A stretch of DNA of 5,580 nt, from positions 1-5,580 of the forward strand of contig DAOWIP010000295.1 in the NCBI GenBank assembly GCA_030640865.1. Direction: 5' to 3'. A program made the position numbers and the translations under genes. Position 1 is the first letter of the stretch. Every line of letters begins with the position of its first letter. The DNA comes from Sedimentisphaerales bacterium (GTDB taxonomy: Bacteria > Planctomycetota > Phycisphaerae > Sedimentisphaerales > SM23-30). Of this stretch, positions 1 to 5,560 are shown in pieces. The notes under the pieces were generated by a model, which saw nothing but the letters and a program-made list of their open reading frames with translations, was not told where the DNA came from and made no database searches.

Positions 1-2
1 TA

Positions 3-764
3 GTGATGATAGTTATGTTTTTGATTATCGGCGCAGGCATGGCCTTGCCATACGTGCTTCTGACGGCCTTTCCAACATTGCTCGGCCGCATACCCAAAAG
101 CGGTAACTGGATGATTAGGCTAAAGCAGGCCATAGGTTTTGCGATGCTGGGCTTTTCGATTTATCTGATTTTGCTGTTCCCGATTGATTGGCGGAAACCA
201 TTGCTCTACTTTTGTCTGTTACTTGGATTTTGCGTATGGCTGGGTATGGCGGTGGTCAATCGCGCTACACCCCCTTTGAGACGCGTTCTTGTACGTGGTA
301 TCGCGATAGTTCTGGTCATTGCCGGTTCGGTCGGCCTGAGCCTGACGGTTGTGCCTCGGACGAGTGTTTCAGCGGGTGCTACGGTTGATGTTGCAGACGG
401 AGCGAGCGAAGACTGGCTGACTCGGCTCAATAATTATAAACAGCAGGGCCGTACAGTTATTGTTAAATTTACCGCTAACTGGTGCAAGAACTGCGCGGTA
501 CTCGATAAGGTAATCTACAAAACGCAAAGCTTCAGAGACAAGCTGAAGGAAACCAATGCCAGTCTCATCGTGGCCGACTGGTCTTACAGGGATAAGGCTA
601 TCAAACAAATGATCCGGAAACTCGGAGGGCCGGGCCAGGCATTGCCTTTTGCTGTGGTCTTTTCCGGTTCGGACCCGGACAATCCCATCCTGCTGCGTGA
701 TTTCTATAGCCTGGAAGATGTTCTTGAAGCTCTGGACGAAGCTGCCCGACGCAGTGGGGGTTAG
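3..764 (+). CDS. dsbD: DsbD-like thiol:disulfide interchange protein, C-terminal part (5' end outside window)
   Basis: This is the C-terminal part of an inner-membrane protein that passes electrons from the cytoplasm to periplasmic thiol partners. Residue numbers count from the GTG at position 3. Seen: hydrophobic segments at about residues 3-25, 43-60, 68-84 and 97-117. The first carries a GMALPY-x-LLTAFP stretch, typical of late helices in the DsbD membrane domain, and is followed by WMIRLKQAIGF, also typical of the family. A thioredoxin-like domain follows (about 135-250), with a redox motif WCKNC (Cys161, Cys164) after VKFTAN and a likely cis-proline at 215. Known DsbD proteins have about eight membrane helices plus an N-terminal periplasmic domain, so the true start must lie upstream and the GTG at 3 is only the first visible codon. 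The stop is TAG at 762-764. A ScsB or CcdA-thioredoxin fusion is possible; the missing N-terminus would decide. Confidence 0.85.
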   Translation: MMIVMFLIIGAGMALPYVLLTAFPTLLGRIPKSGNWMIRLKQAIGFAMLGFSIYLILLFPIDWRKPLLYFCLLLGFCVWLGMAVVNRATPPLRRVLVRGIAIVLVIAGSVGLSLTVVPRTSVSAGATVDVADGASEDWLTRLNNYKQQGRTVIVKFTANWCKNCAVLDKVIYKTQSFRDKLKETNASLIVADWSYRDKAIKQMIRKLGGPGQALPFAVVFSGSDPDNPILLRDFYSLEDVLEALDEAARRSGG

Positions 765-835
765 CTGCCTGTCGAGGATTATACCGGAACACCTCTCTGA
801 AATACAGAAAGGTGGCACCCAGCGGTGGGGGTTAG
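754..835 (+). repeat. 11-base direct repeat pair GTGGGGGTTAG
   Basis: GTGGGGGTTAG occurs at 754-764, where it forms the last codons and stop of the DsbD-like gene, and again at 825-835 in the spacer. The two copies are 71 bases apart. It may be a remnant of a small local duplication, or part of a dispersed element that also includes the hairpin at 843-859. Chance similarity between G-rich stretches is also possible. Confidence 0.35.
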
Positions 836-842
836 AGTAAAT

Positions 843-863
843 GGTGGGCATGGCCCGCCCTAC
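843..863 (+). repeat. GC-rich hairpin, REP-like spacer repeat
   Basis: GGTGGGC (843-849) pairs with GCCCGCC (853-859), with one G-T wobble and a three-base ATG loop, followed by CTAC. GC-rich imperfect palindromes of the GGTGGGC...GCCCACC type are common as dispersed extragenic repeats in many environmental bacteria. No T-run follows, so it is not a standard intrinsic terminator. It lies just upstream of the ribosome binding site of the next gene, so as RNA it could affect that gene's translation or protect an mRNA end. Confidence 0.45.
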
Positions 864-865
864 TT

Positions 866-870
866 GAGGA
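866..870 (+). promoter_or_regulatory. Shine-Dalgarno for the 75-residue protein
   Basis: GAGGA lies nine bases before the GTG at 880. It supports GTG as the start, since no ATG in the same frame has comparable spacing. A second purine run, AAGGA at 872-876, is only three bases from the GTG and less suitable. Confidence 0.6.
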
Positions 871-879
871 AAAGGATCC

Positions 880-1107
880 GTGAACGGTTACAATAAAAAT
901 AATTCAGCAGAGACCGAAATTACCGACAAGGACCGAAAACTTGCCCAAAGCTGTTTGACCTGCCCCGTCTGTAAGCGTGCCCGAAAAAAACAGAAGGGCA
1001 TTATTTACTGGCTGGTCAAACATCTGGAAGGCGGTATATGCCCTGCCTGCAAGGCCTACGAAAAGGTCTATGGCCGCAAGGCCCACGAACAACTGTCGGA
1101 TGATTAA
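880..1107 (+). CDS. small Cys-rich zinc-ribbon-like protein, unknown function
   Basis: This is a soluble 75-residue protein of unknown function. Seen: five cysteines at 25, 28, 31, 54 and 57, arranged as C-x2-C-P-V-C and, 22 residues later, C-P-A-C. Two CPxC knuckles separated like this are the hallmark of a single zinc ribbon. Between them lies a basic stretch (RARKKQKG) and a hydrophobic, aromatic segment IIYWLVKHLE; after them comes a YEKVYGRKAHE tail. There is no signal peptide and no convincing membrane helix. The start is GTG, supported by GAGGA nine bases upstream. The gap to the DsbD-like gene is 115 bases, so co-transcription is possible but not shown. Zinc binding is inferred from the cysteine spacing. 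A nucleic-acid or protein adaptor role would fit the basic segment, but nothing proves it. The coding call is firm because the motif-bearing frame is intact and has a good ribosome site. Confidence 0.7.
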   Translation: MNGYNKNNSAETEITDKDRKLAQSCLTCPVCKRARKKQKGIIYWLVKHLEGGICPACKAYEKVYGRKAHEQLSDD

Positions 1108-1121
1108 TTATATGTACCGGG

Positions 1122-1127
1122 TATAAT
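1122..1127 (+). promoter_or_regulatory. TATAAT box, alternative -10 upstream of the AlbA_2 gene
   Basis: A perfect TATAAT lies 51 bases before the ATG at 1179. No good -35 hexamer is present at 16-18 bases upstream, so by itself it is a weak promoter call. If used, transcription would start near 1134 and give a 5' leader of about 45 bases. Confidence 0.25.
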
Positions 1128-1141
1128 TTAGCTAAGCCAAT

Positions 1142-1170
1142 TTGACTTTTCATTAGGCATGATGTATCTT
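1142..1170 (+). promoter_or_regulatory. sigma-70-type promoter for the AlbA_2 gene, near-leaderless
   Basis: The -35 is TTGACT (1142-1147, five of six consensus bases). The -10 is TATCTT (1165-1170, four of six), with an ideal 17-base spacer. The expected start site near 1176-1178 would sit right at the ATG at 1179, giving a leaderless or almost leaderless mRNA. In agreement, no usable Shine-Dalgarno precedes the ATG; CAGG at 1173-1176 is only two bases away. Confidence 0.5.
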
Positions 1171-1178
1171 TACAGGTT

Positions 1179-2846
1179 ATGGTTAAAAATTCACATGAGT
1201 TAGAACGATTGTTGGATTCCTTCCTGACCTTACCGAAGGAAACCGAGTGGCTGGAATTCAAGGAGGCAAAAAACAGCCTTCATGTAGATGTTATTGGGAA
1301 GTATTTCTCGGCCTTAAGTAATGAGGCTAATCTCAAAGAACAGTCTTGTGGCTGGTTGATTTTTGGGGTAAATGACCGACATATAATTGTGGGTACGCAA
1401 TTCAAATCCAACCGAGCCGAGTTGGATAAATTGAAATCCATTGTAGCGCAAAACACGACCGATCATTTAACCTTCATGGAAATCTATGAAATTCGACGAT
1501 CCAGCCACCGGGTAATTATGTTTCAAATTCCTGCAGCCCCAAGAGGGATTCCTATTGCGTGGAAGGGGCATTATTATGGAAGAAATGATGAGCAGCAAAG
1601 TGCTTTGAATATTCAGGAAATTGAGCAGATCAGAAATCAGGTTTATAAAGAAGATTGGTCAAAGCGGATATGTAAAGACGCTAATCTGGATGATCTGGAC
1701 CTTGAAGCAATTCAGAAGGCCAGAGAGGAATTCAAGAAAAAAACACCAGGTCTTGTCAATGATATAGACGATTGGGACAATGAAGCCTTCCTCAACAAGG
1801 CTAAAGTTACAATCTGTGGCCAAATCACCAATGCAGCGATTCTTCTTTTGGGTAAGCCTGAAGCGGATCATTTTCTTTCCCCGGCTGTTGCGCGTATCAG
1901 TTGGATACTTAAGGACGCAAAAAATAATGAATTAGATTATGAGCATTTCGGCCCACCTTTCATTCTCAATGTCGAGCGGCTATTTAAAAAAATTCGCAAT
2001 CTCAATTACCGTTATATTCCTAATATAACTTTATTTCCAATAGAGGTTACACAATACGATCCGTGGGTAATCCGTGAGGCATTACATAACTGCATTGCTC
2101 ATCAGGATTACAATTTGCATGGACGAGTTAATGTGGTTGAGAGACCAGATGAATTACTGTTCGCAAATGTCGGCAGTTTTATTCCCGGCAGTGTGGAAAA
2201 AGTTGTCGAGCAGGATTCTCCTTCTGAAATTTATCGTAATCCTTTTCTATCACAGGCAATGGTCAACCTGAATATGATAGATACTATTGGCAGTGGCATA
2301 AAGAAAATGTTTCAAGCTCAAAGAAGACGCTTCTTTCCTCTGCCTGATTATGATCTTTTACAACCGGAAAAGGTAGGCGTTAAAATACAGGGCAAGATAC
2401 TGAATGAAAATTTTACCCGTCTGCTGATTGAAAACACCGAACTGGATTTAACAACTGCAATGCTGCTGGATAAAGTCCAAAAGAAAAAACCGATAACCAG
2501 AGATAACCACCGAATCCTAAAGACAAAAAATCTTGTCGAAGGAAGGTATCCAAAACTTTATATATCTTCCAAACTGGCAAAAGTTGCCGGTGCAAAAGCC
2601 GATTACGTTAAGTATCGGGCCTTTGATGATCAGCATTATAAGGATATGATTATCGCTTTTATTAGTAAATACGGCTCAGCGAGCAGAAAAGACATTGATA
2701 AATTGATATTGGATAAATTGTCGGATGCCCTGAACGAAACTCAAAAGCTTAACAAAATGAGTAACCTTCTTTACGCTATGTCCAAAAAGGACAAAATTAT
2801 TAAAAATGCAGGATCGGCTCGAAAACCTAAGTGGATTCTTGTGTGA
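1179..2846 (+). CDS. AlbA_2 (Schlafen-type) domain protein with RecG-like/GHKL-like core and winged-helix C-terminus
   Basis: This is a 555-residue soluble protein of the large 'putative DNA-binding' AlbA_2 family, often annotated as a transcriptional regulator or ATP-dependent DNA helicase RecG-like protein. Seen, in order: the AlbA_2 domain (about 20-145) opening with ETEWLEFKEA and including GWLIFGVND and YYGRNDEQQ; a linker rich in charged residues; a GHKL-like region (about 265-400) with REALHNCIAHQDY (Glu300, Asn304, His308, Asp310), ELLFANVGSF and the glycine motif TIGSGI near 369-374; then two winged-helix-like segments (about 415-475 and 485-555), the last carrying RKDIDKLILDKL and ending KPKWILV. 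DNA binding and a nucleotide-dependent switch are inferred from the family. Some relatives regulate transcription and others sit in phage-defence loci. The gene is visibly AT-richer than its neighbours: a 60-base sample at 1921 is 40% GC, against 65% at 4681. That suggests transfer. It is intact, with its own promoter candidate. Confidence 0.85.
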   Translation: MVKNSHELERLLDSFLTLPKETEWLEFKEAKNSLHVDVIGKYFSALSNEANLKEQSCGWLIFGVNDRHIIVGTQFKSNRAELDKLKSIVAQNTTDHLTFMEIYEIRRSSHRVIMFQIPAAPRGIPIAWKGHYYGRNDEQQSALNIQEIEQIRNQVYKEDWSKRICKDANLDDLDLEAIQKAREEFKKKTPGLVNDIDDWDNEAFLNKAKVTICGQITNAAILLLGKPEADHFLSPAVARISWILKDAKNNELDYEHFGPPFILNVERLFKKIRNLNYRYIPNITLFPIEVTQYDPWVIREALHNCIAHQDYNLHGRVNVVERPDELLFANVGSFIPGSVEKVVEQDSPSEIYRNPFLSQAMVNLNMIDTIGSGIKKMFQAQRRRFFPLPDYDLLQPEKVGVKIQGKILNENFTRLLIENTELDLTTAMLLDKVQKKKPITRDNHRILKTKNLVEGRYPKLYISSKLAKVAGAKADYVKYRAFDDQHYKDMIIAFISKYGSASRKDIDKLILDKLSDALNETQKLNKMSNLLYAMSKKDKIIKNAGSARKPKWILV

Positions 2847-2851
2847 AATTC

Positions 2852-2895
2852 AAAAAATGAAGTTATTGCCGCGGGATTATCTGATTCATTTTTTT
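2852..2895. terminator. weak AT-rich stem after the AlbA_2 gene, possible bidirectional terminator
   Basis: AAAAAATGAA (2852-2861) is a perfect inverted match to TTCATTTTTT (2885-2894), ending in a run of seven T. The loop is long (23 bases) and the stem has almost no GC, so it is a poor intrinsic terminator in isolation. Its place six bases past the stop codon and the T-run are the only supporting points. Confidence 0.3.
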
Positions 2896-3016
2896 CTCAA
2901 GGGCCGCAACTCCTTCCTTCTACAGCATTTAACGACTCTTTGTCTGAATAGCTAAGTTTCGTACTCACGTTCTCTTATTATGAATGCCAGTGTATTTTAC
3001 TAAACTTTGCGATTAG

Positions 3017-3067
3017 AAGTATTTAAGGAGTATTTAGGAGTATTTTAGGAGTATTTTAGGAGTATTG
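3017..3067 (+). repeat. tandem 11-base repeat array, consensus GAGTATTTTAG
   Basis: Five head-to-tail units can be read: AAGTATTTAAG (3017-3027), GAGTATTTAG (3028-3037, one T short), GAGTATTTTAG (3038-3048), GAGTATTTTAG (3049-3059) and a partial GAGTATT (3060-3066). The period is close to one DNA turn, so a protein could bind all units on the same face. The array ends about 17 bases before a TATAAT box. This resembles the direct-repeat sites of OmpR/PhoB-type response regulators (11-base period) or other iterons. It could also be simple slippage-derived tandem repetition. Confidence 0.75.
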
Positions 3068-3083
3068 CAACTTTAAGTTCTTG

Positions 3084-3089
3084 TATAAT
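3084..3089 (+). promoter_or_regulatory. TATAAT box, possible -10 for the nth operon
   Basis: A perfect TATAAT follows the 11-base repeat array. TTGCAA at 3065-3070 lies only 13 bases upstream, too close for a standard -35, so the promoter would need an activator; that would fit the adjacent repeats. The resulting leader to nth would be about 105 bases and would contain the palindrome at 3121-3135. Confidence 0.35.
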
Positions 3090-3120
3090 AAGGCATTAGG
3101 GCGTTCGTTGGCGTGAACAT

Positions 3121-3135
3121 TTAAGCAATGCTTAA
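3121..3135. promoter_or_regulatory. perfect inverted repeat TTAAGC-AAT-GCTTAA, possible operator
   Basis: Two six-base arms are exactly complementary around a three-base centre. The size suits a small dimeric regulator, or a minor RNA hairpin in the leader. It lies between the TATAAT at 3084 and nth, and overlaps a second, weak promoter possibility (TTGGCG at 3108, CTTAAT at 3131). No T-run follows, so it is not a terminator. Confidence 0.35.
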
Positions 3136-3199
3136 TACTAATATGGAAAGATAGGGGCTTATTTGTCTAACCCGGACCGGAAAGAAAGAGCCGCATGAA

Positions 3200-3910
3200 G
3201 TGAAAAAGAAGACTGCAAAAAATATGTTAAAAACGCTATTACCCAAGGAATTCAAGCCCGGCGGCAGGGACCTGAAGACAGCTCCGGCCAGAGCGAGAAA
3301 GATATTTTCGACTTTGCTCAAGACCTATCCGGATGCCCGTATCGCTTTAAACTTCAACAGTCCTCTGGAGCTTTTTGTCGCTACGGTCCTCTCGGCCCAG
3401 TGTACCGATGTGCGGGTCAATATTGTTACAAAAGACCTGTTCAAAAAATACCGCAAGGCAGCCGACTATGCCGAAGTTTCACAGAAAGAACTGGAACAAA
3501 ACATAAAAAGCACCGGTTTTTTTCGTAATAAGGCCAAAAATATCAGGGCAGCCTGCGCAGATATAATAGAGAAATTCGACGGTAATGTGCCGGATAATCT
3601 CGACGACCTGACCTCGCTGGCCGGAATCGGACACAAGACCGCCAACGTCATACTGGGCAATGTCTATGGTGTTCCCGGTATTGCCTGCGATACCCATGTT
3701 ATCCGTCTGTCGCGGCTGATGGGCCTGTCGGGAAATACCGACCCGGTCAAGCTCGAATTCGCGTTGATGGAGTTAATCCCCAAAAAGGACTGGACTATGT
3801 TCAGTCATTTGCTGATATTTCACGGCCGGCGTGTTTGTGTGGCTCGTCGGCCGGATTGTGATAACTGTCCTGTCCGGTCGCATTGCTGTTATGGGAAATT
3901 AACTCAATAA
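3200..3910 (+). CDS. nth: endonuclease III, DNA glycosylase/AP lyase
   Basis: Base-excision repair enzyme that removes oxidised pyrimidines from DNA and cleaves the abasic site by its lyase activity. Seen: LSAQCTDVRVN near 64-74; the helix-hairpin-helix LAGIGHKTANVILG with catalytic Lys146; the catalytic Asp164 in CDTHVIRLS; and the 4Fe-4S loop with Cys213, 220, 223 and 229 in the exact C-x6-C-x2-C-x5-C spacing. Each of these sits 26 residues later than my recollection of the Escherichia coli numbering (Lys120, Asp138, Cys187-203). The protein therefore matches E. coli Nth over its whole length and carries a 26-residue basic N-terminal extension. The GTG start at 3200 follows AAAGAAAGAG with nine bases between; an internal ATG at 3224 (residue 9) is an alternative. 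The gene is first of a three-gene run and is followed after 18 bases by the kinase-like gene. Confidence 0.95.
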   Translation: MKKKTAKNMLKTLLPKEFKPGGRDLKTAPARARKIFSTLLKTYPDARIALNFNSPLELFVATVLSAQCTDVRVNIVTKDLFKKYRKAADYAEVSQKELEQNIKSTGFFRNKAKNIRAACADIIEKFDGNVPDNLDDLTSLAGIGHKTANVILGNVYGVPGIACDTHVIRLSRLMGLSGNTDPVKLEFALMELIPKKDWTMFSHLLIFHGRRVCVARRPDCDNCPVRSHCCYGKLTQ

Positions 3911-3928
3911 TCCGCCATAGAGAAATAT

Positions 3929-4546
3929 ATGGAAAAACCAACTGTTATACTTATCGGCGGGGCGCCGCTGGTGGGGACTGCCGAGGTGGCGAGGAAAATA
4001 GCGGCTCGATGGGAGTATAGCTGTTTGAGTACTGACGATCTCATTCAGGCCGTTAGGGCTGTAACCACGTCGCAGTCGCATCCGCAATTTCATCTGCTCC
4101 AGCGGAAGGACCACCGGCAGTATTTCATTACCAACACTGTGAACCGCTTGGCCACCGACCTCCGGTACCAGAACGAATCCGTCTGGCCAACCATAAAAAA
4201 GGTAATCGAACACCATATCGAAGAAGACACTGGAATTGTTATTGAAGGCTGGGCATTGTTGCCGGACAGAATTGCCAAACTCGAACTGCCACGGGTTAGC
4301 TCACTCTGGCTAATGGCCGACGAAGCGTTTTTCCAGCGGCAAGTACAGCGGGAACAGGCATTTTTTGAAATGGGTCCTATGGAAGATGTGTTCGCCCGCA
4401 AGTTCGCGGCCCGCAGCGCTACGATAAATGACAGCATACGCAAAGCAGCCGATGTGCATAATCTGCCGATCGTGCAAATAAATCAGGAGGACACCATCGA
4501 AAATATTACCGACCGATGTTTATGGAAATACCGAAGCAATCGCTAA
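3929..4546 (+). CDS. P-loop kinase-like protein with degenerate Walker A
   Basis: A 205-residue soluble protein with the overall pattern of small P-loop kinases, closest by eye to the 2-phosphoglycerate kinase-like group. Seen: a first strand TVILIGG followed by GAPLVGTAEVARKIAARW (11-28), where a Walker A G-x4-G-K-[ST] is expected but Lys is replaced by Thr17 and Ser/Thr by Ala18. STDDLIQAVRAVTT (34-47) occupies the substrate-binding position. IVIEGWALLPDRI (103-115) matches the central 'EG-x-x-xxP' strand of such kinases. QRQVQREQAFFEMG (136-149) would be the lid region. Some 2-phosphoglycerate kinase relatives also lack the P-loop Lys, from memory, so activity is not excluded, but a pseudo-kinase is possible. 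The substrate is unknown. ATG 3929 follows a weak AGAGA. The gene is 18 bases after nth and its 3' end overlaps the hydrolase gene by 31 bases, implying one operon. Confidence 0.75.
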   Translation: MEKPTVILIGGAPLVGTAEVARKIAARWEYSCLSTDDLIQAVRAVTTSQSHPQFHLLQRKDHRQYFITNTVNRLATDLRYQNESVWPTIKKVIEHHIEEDTGIVIEGWALLPDRIAKLELPRVSSLWLMADEAFFQRQVQREQAFFEMGPMEDVFARKFAARSATINDSIRKAADVHNLPIVQINQEDTIENITDRCLWKYRSNR

Positions 4547-5391
4547 TCTGTGATATTGATTATGATCTGTTCGATCTGGAATTGGACGGCGGCTATCAGG
4601 GCTGCGCCAGATTATTTAATGGTTCCGGCGACGGCCGAGCCGTTTTGTATCTGCATGGTATCCAGTCGCACAGCGGATGGTTTCTGCGATCGTGTGATCA
4701 CCTGCGCCGGCAGGGGGCAATTGTGCTGGCGCCGGATCGGCGGGGCAGTGGGCTGAATGGGTATGAGCGCGGCCACTGCAACTCACATGGACAACTCATC
4801 GCGGACGTGGATTGCTGTGTTGATTGGCTGCGGCAGCGGACGGGCATACAACAGATCGATATCGTGGCAGTCAGTTGGTCGGGCAAACTAACCTTGGCCT
4901 ACGCGGCCGAGTTTCCCGACAAGGTCAGGTCGATAGCGCTGGTTACCCCCGGCCTGTGCGCCAAGGTTGACATCAGCCTGAGAGAAAAAATCACCATTGG
5001 CCTACAGGGCGTTGTTAATCCTCATCGGCTGCACGAGATACCGCTGAACGATCCGGAACTGTTCACTGCCAATCCTGATATGTTGCGCTTTATCGAAAAC
5101 GATCCCATTAAGCTCACACACGCCACCGCCGCGTTTTTTATCGCTTCCACACATCTCGACTCAACGGTCCGCAAAATCGTGAGCAAATTAAAGCTGCCTG
5201 TTTATCTGTTCCTGGCCGAGAACGATCGCATCATCGACAACCGGGCCACAATAGAGCTACTGAAACCTGTTCTGACCGGCCTGCCCAGCCCGGCTGAAAC
5301 AGTACGCGTATATCCAAACGCCCATCACACGCTCGATTTTGAGCCTGATCCGCTGACATTCTTCCAGGATTTGGCCTTGATTTATCGTTAA
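4516..5391 (+). CDS. alpha/beta-hydrolase, serine hydrolase type (lysophospholipase-like)
   Basis: A 291-residue cytoplasmic alpha/beta-hydrolase fold protein, probably an esterase or lipase-like enzyme of unknown substrate. Seen: the strand and oxyanion stretch VLYLHGIQSHSGWF (43-56); LAPDRRGSGLN (71-81), the usual D-x-R-G-x-G-x-S-like turn; the nucleophile elbow AVSWSGK with probable nucleophile Ser120; the acid Asp237 in LAENDRII; and the base His271 in NAHHTLDFE. The elbow is normally G-x-S-x-G, as in GVSWGGK of relatives; here both glycines are replaced by small residues (Ala118, Ser122), which the tight turn may still tolerate. There is no signal peptide. The start ATG 4516 lies inside the kinase-like gene, 31 bases before its stop. 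No Shine-Dalgarno stands at the right distance (AGGAGG at 4485-4490 is 25 bases away), so translational coupling is likely. ATG 4522 is an alternative start. Confidence 0.85.
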   Translation: MFMEIPKQSLICDIDYDLFDLELDGGYQGCARLFNGSGDGRAVLYLHGIQSHSGWFLRSCDHLRRQGAIVLAPDRRGSGLNGYERGHCNSHGQLIADVDCCVDWLRQRTGIQQIDIVAVSWSGKLTLAYAAEFPDKVRSIALVTPGLCAKVDISLREKITIGLQGVVNPHRLHEIPLNDPELFTANPDMLRFIENDPIKLTHATAAFFIASTHLDSTVRKIVSKLKLPVYLFLAENDRIIDNRATIELLKPVLTGLPSPAETVRVYPNAHHTLDFEPDPLTFFQDLALIYR

Positions 5392-5534
5392 TGACTTGCA
5401 GGAACATCCTATTGCCGACCGATGAGAATGCCGATAATATCAAAACTGGTATGCCATATAGACCCGTTGACGGGAAGTACGGTAAAGACTATATTTAAGA
5501 TAGCCTAAAATTGTATTTTTATTCCGATAATTGA

Positions 5535-5555
5535 TTTTTGTTGCGGAAACAAAAA
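5535..5555. repeat. AT-rich hairpin downstream of the hydrolase gene
   Basis: TTTTTGTT (5535-5542) pairs perfectly with AACAAAAA (5548-5555) around a GCGGA loop. It is AT-rich and is not followed by a T-run on the + strand, so its value as a terminator is doubtful. It directly precedes the GC-rich inverted repeat at the window end and may belong to the same extragenic element. Confidence 0.3.
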
Positions 5556-5560
5556 ATTGT

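Larger units (their letters stand above)
2847..3199. other. 353-base gene-free stretch between the AlbA_2 gene and nth
   Basis: No convincing coding region is present; the longest near candidate is a 33-codon frame from ATG 2857 without a ribosome site. The stretch holds an AT-rich stem at 2852-2894, a five-unit 11-base repeat array at 3017-3067, a TATAAT at 3084-3089 and a perfect short palindrome at 3121-3135. These are listed separately. The part between about 2896 and 3016 shows nothing I can name. Confidence 0.6.

Noticed and set aside
369..851. Long open frame of 160 codons on the minus strand across the end of the DsbD-like gene
   Set aside because: It lies opposite the clear thioredoxin domain and its translation has no recognisable motif; it is a shadow of the + strand gene.
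2857..2958. 33-codon frame starting at ATG 2857
   Set aside because: No Shine-Dalgarno, no motif, and it begins inside the possible terminator stem.
3017..3067. Repeat array as a CRISPR
   Set aside because: The units are 11 bases, directly abutting and without spacers.
4485..4490. AGGAGG as the hydrolase ribosome binding site
   Set aside because: It is 25 bases before the ATG, too far for direct use, with no start codon at suitable spacing in that frame.
4509..5424. CCGACCGATG repeated at 4509-4518 and 5415-5424, nearly flanking the hydrolase gene
   Set aside because: A 10-base match this far apart is expected by chance several times in a window of this size, and the first copy is coding.
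5463..5474. CCCG-TTGA-CGGG hairpin as terminator of the hydrolase operon
   Set aside because: The stem is only four pairs and no T-run follows directly.
5422..5508. 28-codon frame starting at ATG 5422 after the hydrolase gene
   Set aside because: Too short, without a ribosome site or recognisable sequence.
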